Positions 32,963 to 44,518 of a DNA stretch of 64,000 bases are shown here, piece after piece (within the stretch, counting starts at the first letter, position 1; each line of letters begins with the position of its first letter). Origin of the DNA: Microthyrium microscopicum. Taxonomy: Eukaryota; Ascomycota; Dothideomycetes; Microthyriales; Microthyriaceae. The stretch is taken from the NCBI GenBank assembly GCA_010405405.1, contig MU004238.1, positions 1,874,374 to 1,938,373 of the forward strand. The letters are read 5' to 3'. The notes below the pieces were generated by a model. The model was not told the origin of the DNA. It ran no database searches and was given only the letters and a program-made list of their open reading frames with translations. Position numbers and translations under genes: made by a program.

Positions 32963-34549
32963 CTATGTCTCAGCCTCAACTGCCTTGACCTTTTTGGCCT
33001 CACTTTCACCCTTTTCACCGTCTTCTTCACGATCGCGCTTCTTGGATGGAGAGTCTTGCTTATCAGAAGAGTCCTTTTTAGCACCTCCTTCAGCTTGATC
33101 AAGGATCTTGTCAACTGCAGCCCTGTTGCTTTTAGGTTAGACATTGCACGAACAACAGTGAAAGGGAACCTACTTGTCCTCATCGGTAAGTCCTCCCCGG
33201 GCTTTACGGCCATACTCGTCACGACCGCCCTTCTGGAAGTCTTCGCGGCGGCTCTTCCAGTCGTTGCGATCACGGTGACCATTGCGGTTATCGCGGTCGT
33301 CCCGGTTGCCGCCTCGGCCACGGCCTCGACCTCGACCTCCGCGACCACCCCGGTCACCCCGGTCATCGCGCCCTCGGAAGTTGCCTCGTCCACGACCGCC
33401 CCGATCGTTGTTGTTGAAATTTGGACGATAGTAGTTCCTAGAGCTGAGGTTAGTATTGGTAGATATGAGGCGCATGTTGCACATACTTGTAGTTGTTATT
33501 GCGCTTGACTTTGCCATCATTGATATCCTTTACTTTCATCTCGCAGTACTCTCGCTTGCTCATGATCTGAAGCTCCTTGCCTTCGAATTTGGGCTTAGGA
33601 TCAATTGCAAGGAACTCCTTCTGAAGCTCCTCAGTCTCGAACTCGACGAAAACGCTGCCCTTGAACAGACGATCTGGGTGGCTGCGTCGTAGACGGACGG
33701 AGTTGAGTGGTCCATATGGAGTGAAGAATCCCTCGATATCGAATTGAGTGGTGCGGCTCTCTTCCGGGAAGCCTTTGGCGTAGATGGCGCGAGGAATTGA
33801 AGGATCCTTAAAATCATTCTCGACAATGTCCGGCTTCTTGAGTGGTTCTTTGCGACGAATCTCATCTTCTTTCTCGCCAACAAGATCCAAAGTCTTGCTT
33901 TCCTTGATTGCGGCCAAGACGGCAGTGTAAGGCTGGAAGCGACGCATGCGCTTGAAGCTATGGATGACAGCGACAGGAACCGACTCGTTGGCACCATACT
34001 TGTCTTCACGGTTGCCAAGCACAAGGGAGCGCATGTGATCATCGTAGAAAAGGTTGCTATCGGAGAAGTAGAACTCTACTTGTTTGAGGATCTCATCGTG
34101 GTCGTCGGTTTCAGGAAGAGCTTCAAAATCCGTTTTGACGTTTTTGCGAGAGTCTCTGTACTTGCGCAGGTCTTCGCGGGGATCTATCCGAGTTAGCAAA
34201 TATTTGGCGAAGTGTCGAGTAGTAGCGAACCTTTGCGATTGTGGCGGTCGTCCTTATACTTGCGCTTGTTATCGCCTGTGCGCTCAACGGCGGTCTCCTT
34301 GTTTTCCTTGTAGTCCTTGTCGCTTTTGTCATCCTCGTCTTCTTTAACCTTCACTTTCTCCTCGGTGGCCTCGCCGGAATCTGCAGCATCGTTCTTTGCG
34401 ACAGTGCTGTCCTCAGTTTTGACGCCATCAGTTGTCTCTTGATCCTCTACTTTGGGAGCAGGCTCTGCAGGCTCAGATTTCACTTCTTCACTATCCTTGA
34501 TATCTTTGACAGGTGTCTCAGCAACGACCTCTTCTACTTTTTCAGCCAT
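32963..34549 (-). CDS. LHP1: La protein (La motif, RRM, RGG tail)
   Basis: The La RNA chaperone, a nuclear protein that binds the 3' oligo-U of RNA polymerase III transcripts and helps tRNA and small RNA maturation. Exons 34549-34231, 34183-33487, 33437-33174 and 33128-32963 give 481 residues. The first 106 residues are acidic and lysine-rich. The La motif (about 125-215) has the hallmark KQVEFYFSDSNLFYDDHM and the FKRMRRF segment. An RRM follows (about 238-325) with AIYAKGFP and KGSVFVEFET. Then comes an arginine-glycine-rich tail (RGGRGRGNFRGR) and a basic end. The acidic N-terminus and long RGG region are larger than in yeast Lhp1 (275 residues), as in other filamentous fungi. It is transcribed divergently from uS4m. 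Confidence 0.93.
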
Positions 34550-35066
34550 GATTAAGCTGTCTATTGACTGGGAGTGTGAAACGGTGGATGATCAAGGCGA
34601 AATGGTGGGAAGCGCAGCAGTTTTGTGCGGTAAAAAGTGTGACTGGAAGCTCTGAGTGGGGTGTGTGACTCGATTGTACCGCAAATGGTGAAGGATTTGA
34701 AAGTCCGGGATTGAAATCGATCGCGGAAAGCCGTGAGAATTAGGACAGCCTTTTCTTATTGTGTAATTGACAATTGGAAACTACAATAGAAAAGCAATGG
34801 TGAGTGAAGCTTGAGCAGACTGTTGGTGGCCGGCAGCAAAAAAATTGCGGGGTGTAGGCCAATAAGAGGCAGTCGTAGCCAAAGCAAGCTAGTCGACTGA
34901 TCCCTGCAAAAATCGAGCTGGACCGAAATCTTGGCCTTCCACAGTCCCGCCCAATCCGCTCCGCTGCATCGGCCAGCGCCAAGTACGATGATCCTTGAGT
35001 CGAGCTTAAGAAAGTTTATGAGAGTTCAAGAAGCTCAAGAGTAAAAGATATCACATACAGCCCGCC
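34550..35066. promoter_or_regulatory. Bidirectional promoter region, La and uS4m
   Basis: 517 bp between the divergent starts of the La gene (minus strand) and the mitochondrial ribosomal gene (plus strand). Both promoters must lie here. No TATA box or repeat stands out. A shared regulatory region is inferred from spacing alone. Confidence 0.4.
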
Positions 35067-36622
35067 ATGGCACGAAAACCGCATAACTTCTACAACCTCA
35101 AACGGCCGGTAAGCAACTCTATCCTCATCGATTGGCCCAACTAACCTCTCCTGACCAGAAAATCCGCGCCGCCTGGAGCCCCATTGACATCTACAACATC
35201 CTCCGTCTCCGCCGCCAAAACACAAAGTCCCGAACCTTCTACCAGCAGAAATTCACAGCTAAACAGACAACACGAGGATACCATGGAGAGCAGATCCGCG
35301 AGAAGAAATGGCAACGCATGTTCTCAAAGTACACGCCCGCCGTCGTCGAGATGAACGCTATAAATCTTGCGCAGCAAGATGGGCGTGAGCAGGCGGCTGG
35401 TCGTGGTATGGGCTTGGACGACGCTGTAGAGGACGAGCAGAAGATTGGTGCAAACCAGTTTATGCCGTATGCGCAGATGACATATTGGACTGTGGAGAGG
35501 CGGTTGGATCAGGCGATTTTTCGATCACTATTGGCGTGTAGTGTGAGGCAGGCAAGACAGGCTGTTGTGCATGGACATGTCAAAGTCAATGGGCAGAAGG
35601 TGGGTTCTTTTTGTCTGATGAGTTGAAGTGAGGAAATCGCTGATTTATGACAGTTCACTCATCCATCGTATCTTCTGAATCCTGGAGACATGTTCTCCGT
35701 GGACCCTCAATACGTTATGCATCGGACAGGAACCTTCAGAGACGCACCAAGCCAGGAAGCCACGCTCGAGGCTCAAAAGGCCGAAGCGCGTCGCAACCGA
35801 GCAGACGATGGATTTTTGAAATCTGTAGGAACCTTGGATTTCCAGAAAGAGGTGGAGGAAGCCGAAAATCAAGGCACGCAGCCTGCTTGGGATGATTTGC
35901 CTAGTCTAGAGGAAATGGCAACACAAGCAAAGGAGGATGTAGGAACAGAGAGCACTGACAAACCCTTTAAACCACGCTACGACCCCGATGTGCAAGAACT
36001 ATCCATGAAGGAAATCAAGGAACGCCGCAGCACCCTCAAAGGCCTCTTCGATCTATCCGCCGAGCTCGAAGACCAACACAAACTATCACCCAAGCAGAAA
36101 CGCAACCTTCGCGCCTTCCGTAAACGCATTCGCACCTATGTGGCAAAGCCATGGATCTTGACGGACGAGGAGATTGAGAAATTGACTGATGACCTGGAAG
36201 AAATGATCCAAAAGGCCGAACTCCACACCGCACGGATGAAGGCTGAGCAGAAACATAAACCATCTGACGCTGAGGCGGAAGTATTAGAAGCTGAAGAACA
36301 AGACGAAGACTCTAAGCTATTGGCTTCCATGGACAACCTCAAGCTCCAACCCGGCGACATAAATGTTCCGCCAGAACAATTCGAGCAGATGAATCATCTG
36401 GAGCGTATGGCAGTCATTGCCCACACAGCCCGTGGCTGGTCGCCAAAAGACTGGATGGCACCGTTTGCATTTGTGCCGCGTTATCTCGAAGTCAACTACA
36501 CAGTCTGCAGTGCCGTCTATTTACGACATCCTGTGGTGCGAACAAACGTCTCTGAAGTGCCATCGCCCTTCCCCATAGAAACTGGGCAGTTGGCACACGC
36601 GTGGTATCTAAGAAGGCGGTAG
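35067..36622 (+). CDS. NAM9: Mitochondrial ribosomal protein uS4m (Nam9)
   Basis: A small-subunit protein of the mitochondrial ribosome, family S4. Exons 35067-35108, 35159-35599 and 35654-36622 give 483 residues, close to yeast Nam9 (486). The N-terminus [14 protein letters not shown] is followed by [17 protein letters not shown] and [22 protein letters not shown], typical of fungal uS4m. The S4 RNA-binding fold is at about 122-185: [35 protein letters not shown], then after the intron [17 protein letters not shown]. The large C-terminal extension ends in [16 protein letters not shown], characteristic of the mitochondrial form. The first exon encodes only 14 residues. Splicing is required to join the S4 domain halves. 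Confidence 0.93.
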
Positions 36623-37271
36623 ACGTACTCTATCAGCTGGGGAAAGAGCGAATTGCATAGCACGGTCTATAAGCGGAGCGAAGCGATAGAAGTATATATG
36701 TTTGAAGACACCTCAAGGCCATATTTGTATTTGTACAGTAGTAGTACTTTGGCTAACATACCAATTCTGCAGAAACTCTTGCCAGAAACACGCTGGCATG
36801 ACGGATCAATTGTAATATATCTCGTCTCTTACAGCATCAAAACAAGTTGTGCACACCTGCAAAGAAACATGGAAAATTGGAACACGTTCAAACATGAGAA
36901 AAAATCGACAATCGTGTCCGCCCAGAAAATACAGAAGCCATCATCGCTTGCTTGCTTGCTTGCTAGTACATTATTATCCGCCCCTTTGGTTCCCCCCTAA
37001 TCCCGTATATGCATCAATCGATGGATATTGTTTCGCCGTCCCTTTATAAAGCCATGAATAGAAGAAGAAAAACGCCCCCGTAAACCAATGAAGATGTTTC
37101 CGTGTAGTTCTCCGAATAATCCAAGACGCCTGGTCATAATAGAAATTGAGACTGAAAGGAAAATGACATGAAAAAGATATAAAAACATCTATTTGCTCTC
37201 TGGGCATTTTAGGTGCAGATGGTGCAAAATTGATTGCTTTTTTGGAGATGCAGAAAGGATTGCTGATGATC
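36623..37271. other. 3' intergenic region between convergent genes
   Basis: 650 bp between uS4m and the convergent membrane-protein gene. It includes a short CTTG microsatellite (36947-36964, 4.5 units). No gene supported. Confidence 0.5.
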
Positions 37272-39446
37272 TTACAGAAACGTGCGTGTCGTTTCGACTG
37301 TTCGCATCGTTTCGCCGCTGGGTCGAGGACTTAGGTCTGGTATGCTGCTCTCGTCGGAACTTGTCCATGCATCGTGGTCTGAGTCGCCTCCTATGCTGTA
37401 TTCGTCACTTGTGTCTTCTGATCGGTAGGATGGTGGTTTGGAGCGGTATGATGGCAGACTTGTTGTGCGGGAGACGGGGGAGAATGGCATGTCGGAGGAT
37501 GAGGCGGATGAGGGGAAGGTGTGGTCGCCTTGGGTGATTGCTGGGTGGTTTCGGGACGGTATATTAATGGGGTGTGGGATGGTTATGCCAGCGTTATATG
37601 TGGGTGTTGGGATGGGAGGGTAGGCGTATGGTGAGCGGAGAAATGGGTTGTTGCTGGCCGCCGCGTAGGGTGGTGCGGCGCCTATGTGTGTGCTGCGTCC
37701 TTCTTCGGCTCGAATGAGATCGGTGACGGCGTTGCGTGTTTCTCGAAATTGGCGTAGCTCATCTTCGATTTTGAGATGCGAGATTTCTACTTGTAGTTGG
37801 TCTTCTAGGTATGCCTCGGTTTCAGCTACTCGAGCGCGTTTCTCGTCCATGTCGCCTGGTCTTCGGCCAGGTTTGCCTCGCTTTCGACCCGACATCCAGT
37901 CCCAGAAAGCCTGTTTACGGCCGGCTTTCCGGTATGCCCAGTCTCGTTGGCATTGCTCACGTCGGGCTGCACGGTCTTGTCGCTTTCTGGGCGTTGAACA
38001 GCATCGCCGTAGGAAACCGAATATCAATGCTAAGCCTGTGATGACGAAGAAGAACTTAAGTACAATCCATAATCTTGACGGCGGAATCTCTGCCGAGAAA
38101 TCGGAAAGCGGTGTGAAATCATCCTCATCATCCACTACAGCAACAGGCCCACTTGGTTTCTCTTCCTTGACGAAGCATTTTTCCGGTTGACCGGGTAAAG
38201 TGGCTATGCATGTTTTCGTTTTCTCAGTTGGGGCAATCATGGCTGGATGTTGGCTATGATCAGAATGAAGGACGAACCCTTCTTTCCCAATGAGGTCTTT
38301 GTATGGATTTGGCCGGATCTTTTGGTAAATGGTGTGGGCAGTCTTGTGGACGTGCTGTAACACAGCCTTGACGACACAAAACACCCCGTCGCAGCTCTCA
38401 ATGTCCGAGTTAAGGTCTTGAGCAAGCTTTTCAGTGATGAACGCCTTTTTATCCTTGATGAGTCCTTTAAGAACAGTGAGTTCGGCCTCTAGACGTTGGA
38501 GTTCCTTGATATGTTCTTTGATAATAGCTTCCTGTGGTGACTTTTCCTGAGTGGGGTGGAACCGAAGGGAGGGAGGAGGATTAATCCAGGAGCTGTCGAT
38601 ATTAATTGGTAGTACAGGGGGAGACTCGATCCTTAGGAGTCTTGGTGGGGATATATCCTGAAATGAAAGTGTGAATCCAGTGACTGATGAGGATTCGACG
38701 CTCTTGCCATCAATGGAAGTAACAGTAATTGTGAGAACTTGAGCCGCGGGGATTCTCGATGAGGCAGTCGCGTTAATGTCCTGAAGACAAGCACTGTACC
38801 AGTCTACGTCCAAACCATGGCCTGAGGCGTTGAGACTGGCGGTTCCACGGGTGAATTCAGGCTCAAAAGCCCAGGGAGCGGCGAGATCGAGGGGAACAGC
38901 GTTGAGCGAGAGATTTGACGAGCAAGGCTGCGAGCCAGGAACAATAGAGAAGTCGAAGCTCTAGTGACGCCGAGTGGTTAGGCAACCATATATCCAATGC
39001 AAGTATAAATAGCGGGACCCGCCCAGCAGGACAACTTACAAAATCAAGGTCCTTGGATAGGGAAGTGTTGACAGTTGAACTCAAGCAGTTTGGACAAGAG
39101 ACTAGGAGAGAGGCTTGAGCGGTCGAGTGGTCTAATTGATGGGGTATAAGGATCAGCTGTTACACGTTTCCAGTTGAGTAACATGGGAGGCATGGATGAG
39201 CACAGGTGGGAAAGGCGAACCAAACATGCAAGGGCTAAACAGTGACAGACATAAGAAGAAGCACAGATATCTGAAGCATAAAACTGGGGATAAAAGATGT
39301 AAAAATAATGTATTCATACCTATTTGAACACTTCGGATTACGGCAGCTGATGGAGGAGTTGCAGCAACAGCAGAAGTAGGAGGAGCGTGAGCAACAGCCA
39401 GCGATAGCAACAAAGCCCAAGGAGCGAATGACAGGAATAGAAGCAT
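37272..39446 (-). CDS. Single-pass membrane protein with signal peptide and coiled coil
   Basis: I do not recognise a named family. Exons 39446-39320, 39131-39040 and 38960-37272 give 635 residues. Exon 1 encodes a clear signal peptide (MLLFLSFAPWALLLSLAVAHA). The lumenal or outer part (to about residue 350) has a CPNC pair, several N-glycosylation sequons (NTS, NLS, NAT), a heptad stretch (IKEHIKELQRLEAELTVLKGLIKDKK) and scattered Cys. One transmembrane helix (LWIVLKFFFVITGLALIFGFL) is followed by basic residues, so the C-terminus is cytosolic. The cytosolic tail has a second coiled coil (ETEAYLEDQLQVEISHLKIEDELRQF) and a Pro/Ser-rich end. The first intron is the longest in the gene (188 bp), and its acceptor is the least certain point. 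A type I sensor or receptor-like role is only a guess. Confidence 0.65.
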
Positions 39447-39891
39447 GAGGACGTTGAAACGTGACAGAGCCCACCAACGGGATTCAGAGTGTCATACCTC
39501 CCACCAACAGTATGGCAAGAAGTCAAGAGGTCAAGAAGGCAGAAGAACAAGTTGAAGAGAGGCGAGAATGTTGGGACCTAGAAGAGGTTCGTGACAAGCA
39601 GAAATGTAGGAAAGAAAGAGGATAGTCTAAGGCACGGAGGGGTACAGATTTGAGGCCAAAGGCTTGGAGGCCAGAGTGGAGCAGATTTACTGGAGGAATT
39701 GCTGGGAATTATTGGATAGAATGGAAAACGCCATGTCTTCAGGCAACAGTTTTTGGTACTTTACTACTTTCACACTCTGAGTCTCACGGCCGTCGGACTT
39801 GACAAGTTGAAATAATGGGGCAGTGTAGAGCTTGGACATTGCTTTTGACTGGTGTCCTTTTCTGGCTCTCACTCACTACCGTAAGATTCCC
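39447..39891. other. Promoter region of the membrane-protein gene
   Basis: About 450 bp between that gene's start and the left inverted repeat of the second AT-rich block. Ordinary composition. No other feature supported. Confidence 0.4.
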
Positions 39892-42800
39892 ACAACATGT
39901 CCGCAAGGTAACCAATCGATTCAGCCAAAATAGGGTGTTGAGGAGGATAGCGCGCTAGGGGGCGTTGAAAATATAGCGCTAGTAATTTAGGTAGTATCTG
40001 TTTTTAACGCCCTAATATTAGCGCTAAGTAAGCTATTTTGACTATTTTTAACGTTCTTAAAGATAAACTAAACTACTTTAAGCAGAATATTATTATTTTA
40101 ATGATAGAGGTATGTTTATTATAATTAGGCTAAAGCCTTACATAGAACTATATATATAGATTTTATAGTAGAATTCTATCTTCTTCTTTAATCTAATTAA
40201 AATCCTTAAATATCTATTATCTTAACTTAATCTAATTAAAAAATATTAAAATTAATATCTATAACTATGCTAAAGGTACTAAAAGAGGCACGTCCGTCAT
40301 AATAAGCGCTATTAGCTAAACTAGACCTAAATATTATAAGGTTAAATTATTTACGTCCTTTAAGGGCAAAACCATACGCTAAAAAGAGTAAGGGATTTAA
40401 CCTTTAGAAGGTTATTACTATTATAGCCAAATCTAGGTTATTTAATGCTATTTTAGTTTAAAAATAAATAAAAGTAATAGCGTGGATGCTATAATAGTGT
40501 TATATACTCTTCCTTAGTAAATAGTAATACTTACTACTATAGGGCATATTATAGTATAAATATTAAGATATATATTAATAGTAGCATACTAGTATAGCTA
40601 TTAAAGCTACTTAATACTTCGCGTTAAATAAGAGAATAATATAGTAATAGTAGTAATAGCACTTATTATTATAGTTAATTCTATATATAAGCCATTAAGT
40701 TAAGCGTCTAGATATATAGAGAGAGCACTTCCCTAGACTTAAAGATGCTATTTATATATAGTATTATTAAGAGCAAGATAAGAAGAAGTCTATAGGTACT
40801 TATTAATTACTTTAGAAGGCTATAGCGTTATATCCTTATATTTATATTACTAAAATTAAGGCTAAAAAGATGCTAGCAATATATTAATTCTTATAGGGCT
40901 AGCTTTATAACTATCTAAAGCGCTTTAGGATTGCGTAAAGGAAAGTAACTTACGTAGCTTAGAAACTACCTAATAAGTAAATACTATAATATAGCAATCT
41001 TATTAGATTTATAAAGCTTATAACCTATAGGGCTATAGCGCTAGCTAGAGCTTTTTAAGTAAATATTAATATAATTTTAGATAAGGAATTAAAAGCAATA
41101 ATATCTTCCCATTAAATTATTAATATAGATAAGATGCTAATACCTTTTTATAACTTTAATAATTATACTTTAGCTAATATAGGGTTAAAGATAGTTATAA
41201 TTTATACTTATAAAGATAGAGATAATAAACGTTAAATAATAGTTATATTAGCAATAATGGCTAATAGCATACTTTAAATCTTACTACTAATTATCTTCTA
41301 TAGCACTACTAATAAAGATAAAGGTTATATCTTAAAGACTAAAGGTATATTCTACAACTAAGAGATATTTATTAAATATAATAAGATAGCGTAAAATAAT
41401 AAGGATATTATATAGTAGTAGTTAGAATATTGTTATCTTAGAGGATTAGATATAGTAGTAGAGGGGCCTAAAGGGCTTATAGAGAGGTCTAAACGGACTA
41501 AAGATGCTCTATCTCCTTCTACCTTAGGTAATTCTTCTCTTATACCTTCCTAAAATAGAAATATTTTAGTACTAACTACGGGATCTAGAGCTTAATTTAA
41601 TAATATCTCTACTAAAATCTAGCCCTACTACGTTAACTTTAACATCTTCTACCTCTTTAATATCTTCTACTTCTTTAATATCTATAATATACACTTCTAA
41701 TCCTTCTATTCTTATTATAAACGCCTTCTCTGTACATAAAATGGCTACTATTAAATAATAGTATAAAGACTATAATATTGTTATTACTATTATTCCCCCT
41801 AGTTATATATCTAAAATTTAACCGCTTAACGTTAGCGTAAATAAGCTATTTAAACAACTTATTAAGGACCTTTAGGACCTATAGGCCTCTATATTCTTTT
41901 AATAAGAGCACTTTAAGGATATAAATATTAAAGATTTAGACCCCCTTAACTAGAATATATCTTAATATTAAGTATTTATAACGCATATAATAGCGAAGGC
42001 CTAGCGATAAATTTACTTTAATAAGGCTTTAATAATTAGACGCTTATTTACTACTACGGGATTAAATACTATGCCTAAAAACGTTATTACGAATGAGAAG
42101 AACAATATTAGTATTAAAGATTTAATATTACTATTAGACCTCTTAAACTAGTACGTAGTAAAGCAAGAATCTATTAATATTCTTAGGGCTAGGGTTAATG
42201 AACAATAAGAGAAGATAAACGATTCTAATATAGAAGCTAAAGATGTTAGTAATAAAGATAATATAGAATGTTATAACAAAGAAGAAGCTAACGATTATAT
42301 TCCTCTACCTATTAATAAAGATAAAGCTGTAGTAAATTTATCCTTTATTAAACTAATAGAAGATATATAGTAAAATCTATATATAAACGACCTAATACCT
42401 ATATTATTGCTAATTATCCTACTATACCCTAATACTTAGCCTAACCCTTAGCCTAATTACTAGATTCCCTTACTAAAGGATTTTAAGTAGTATTACTACT
42501 ATCTTTACTAAAATTAATAGGTAATTAAGCCGTCTAATGCCCTCTCCTAAAATGGATTACTTAGTAGACACGAAGAGTTTTATCCTACTAAGATTTAGTA
42601 TTTAACTACTTCTTTATTACTAATATTAATACTAGCATTCTAGCATCTAGGGCTTTTTTAATCTAATCCCTATCTTATTAAACGACTTAGCTAAAATATC
42701 TATCTTTAGCATCTAATAGTAATATTCTATTATTAATAGGACTACTTAAATTAGTAGTTAGACGTTAAATTAGGTAGTATTCTTAGCCTATAGCAAATAT

Positions 42801-43093
42801 AGATAAGTAATAAAAATTATAGGTAATATCTACTCTATGTTAGTATTAAAAATACGCTTTAAAAGTATTACTTATATATAATACTATATCTTCTTATTCT
42901 TGCTATTTTATACTAATAAAGATATTATTATATAGCTTTAATTTTAGGTATTTAGTATATTTAAAGATAGGAACGCTATTATAGCTTTTAGCGTTCTAAA
43001 AATGGATTACTACAAAATTACTATAGGGGGCATTTCTATAGAAACCGCCCTAAAAACGCCTCTCCAGCGCCCTCGACCTTGCGGACATGTTGT
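39892..43093. mobile_element. RIP-degraded DNA transposon-like block
   Basis: A 3.2-kb AT-rich block bounded by an 18-bp perfect inverted repeat (ACAACATGTCCGCAAGGT at 39892-39909 and its complement at 43076-43093). A second, imperfect inverted pair lies just inside: GCGCTAGGGGGCGTT near 39952-39966 and the complement of GCGCTGGAGAGGCGTT near 43055-43070. The interior is mutated in the RIP manner but less completely than the block at 10-17 kb, with surviving CA/TG mostly as GCA/TGC or CCA/TGG. No intact transposase can be read. I found no target duplication next to either repeat pair. The left spacer between the outer and inner pair is about 40 bp and the right only 5 bp, so one end has been altered or the two pairs have separate origins. 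Size suits a pogo/Fot1 or similar element, but this is not shown. Confidence 0.5.
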
Positions 43094-43564
43094 CAGCTTT
43101 TTACGGTACTGACTGTGAGTCTGTGACTGGGTGCTGGGTCGTGTCTCAACTCTCAACCACGCACCCGATTCCTGCTAAATAAGTGCTGACATGCTGGCCC
43201 ATAGCCGGAGAATACTGGGACTTATCTCCGAGTGAGGCTGAGTATTTTCCAACTTCATATCAATCCTTGAGAGCAATATCATACTTGACTTTGAACCGAT
43301 CTCTAACAACTAGAATAGACAGAATGAAGTAAAATCAAGCTCCATAACACTTGCCTTTCCATTAAACCGGTTGAACATGGGCAACAGCACGCGCTCCTTG
43401 AGTCCTGCAGCTGCAGCCCAGCACCCCATAGCCTCGCCTAACCAATTCCGCTCTAGCTCAATATCACCCACTAGCTCAACACCAAAGCCCTCAACATCAT
43501 TCCATCACCAAAAGCACCCCAAAATTCCATCCCACCATTCGCCAATTCATACACCAGCCACACA
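43094..43564. promoter_or_regulatory. Promoter and leader of LSM4
   Basis: 470 bp between the second repeat block and the LSM4 start codon. An open frame beginning at the ATG at 43377 (MGNSTRSLSPAAAAQH) runs through the start codon region out of frame with LSM4. If it is in the transcript it would be an upstream reading frame overlapping the LSM4 start. Its Ser/Pro composition shows no domain. Confidence 0.35.
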
Positions 43565-44045
43565 ATGGTACATACCTTCCCAATCACAACACCCTCGAAT
43601 CTCTCGCTAATAGCCCACAGCTCCCTCTATCCCTCCTCAACGCCGCCCAAGGCCACCCAATGCTCGTCGAGCTAAAAGACGGCGAAACACTCAATGGCCA
43701 TCTAGTTTCCTGCGATACCTGGATGAATCTCGTGCTCAAGGAAGTTGTGCAGACTAGTCCTGATGGTGATCGCTTTACTAGGCTGCCGGAGGTTTATGTG
43801 CGCGGGAATAATGTAACACTCCCACCACCACTACTATCCTTCCATTCTCCCATCAGCAATGCTGACGGCAAATATAGATCAAATACCTCCGTGTCCCAGA
43901 TGAGATCGTAGATCAAGTACGCGAACAGCAACAGCGCGATCACCAGAACCGGAGTACACGTGGTGGAGACCGGGGACGGGGAGATCGTGGGGATCGCGGT
44001 AGAGGACGTGGACGCGGTAGAGGACGGGGAAGAGGTGGCTCGTAG
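43565..44045 (+). CDS. LSM4: U6 snRNA-associated Sm-like protein LSm4
   Basis: A subunit of the LSm2-8 ring on U6 snRNA (splicing) and the LSm1-7 ring (mRNA decay). Exons 43565-43567 (the ATG alone), 43621-43812 and 43878-44045 give 120 residues. The ATG sits directly before GTACAT, and the 53-bp intron has a GCTAAT branch site and ends CCCACAG. Joining gives [22 protein letters not shown], the exact LSm4 N-terminus. Sm1 ([24 protein letters not shown]) and Sm2 ([11 protein letters not shown] joined to [14 protein letters not shown] across intron 2) are complete. The tail is RG-rich ([14 protein letters not shown]), as in other fungal and animal LSm4 proteins. Without the ATG-only exon no start codon precedes the Sm1 motif in frame. 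Confidence 0.93.
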
Positions 44046-44518
44046 GGGAGTGAAATATAAACAGGGATGGCGCGAGATGAATGAAGAAAGAGCAGATGCA
44101 ATGTTAATGCTAATGGGCTGGGAATAAAAAAGTCAGCGTTAAGATACCCAATTCAATTCTCGTACTCCGATGCAAAAATGAGTAGGAATGTGGTAATGCG
44201 GTTGCCTGTGGTTGGGTTTGGGCATCAGGACATTCTAAAAGATACTGACTAGAGTTACAGCTGTGCTTCGCGCTAAAGCTTTGCGAAGGCGGGATCAGAG
44301 ATCTGGTTATGGAGAAGCGATACTGCTTTTCGTCTGTGTTGTATATGAGAACTCACTGTGCCTGACTTCAGCGTCAAATGTGAAATAGTACATGGAATAG
44401 TATTTACACCGTTCTACCGGACTACAAGCGTACTTAGTAGTCAAAACAGTCCCGCTGTATGATCAGTCGCTGCAAAGTCTAATATACAAAACACCCATCT
44501 TCAGCCAAGGTATATGCT
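44046..44518. other. 3' intergenic region between convergent genes
   Basis: 470 bp between LSM4 and the convergent PPR-like gene. It presumably holds both 3' ends. Nothing else supported. Confidence 0.45.

Noticed and set aside
43377-43610. Independent Ser/Pro-rich gene before LSM4
   Set aside because: It overlaps the LSM4 start in another frame and has no domain; better treated as leader or an upstream frame.
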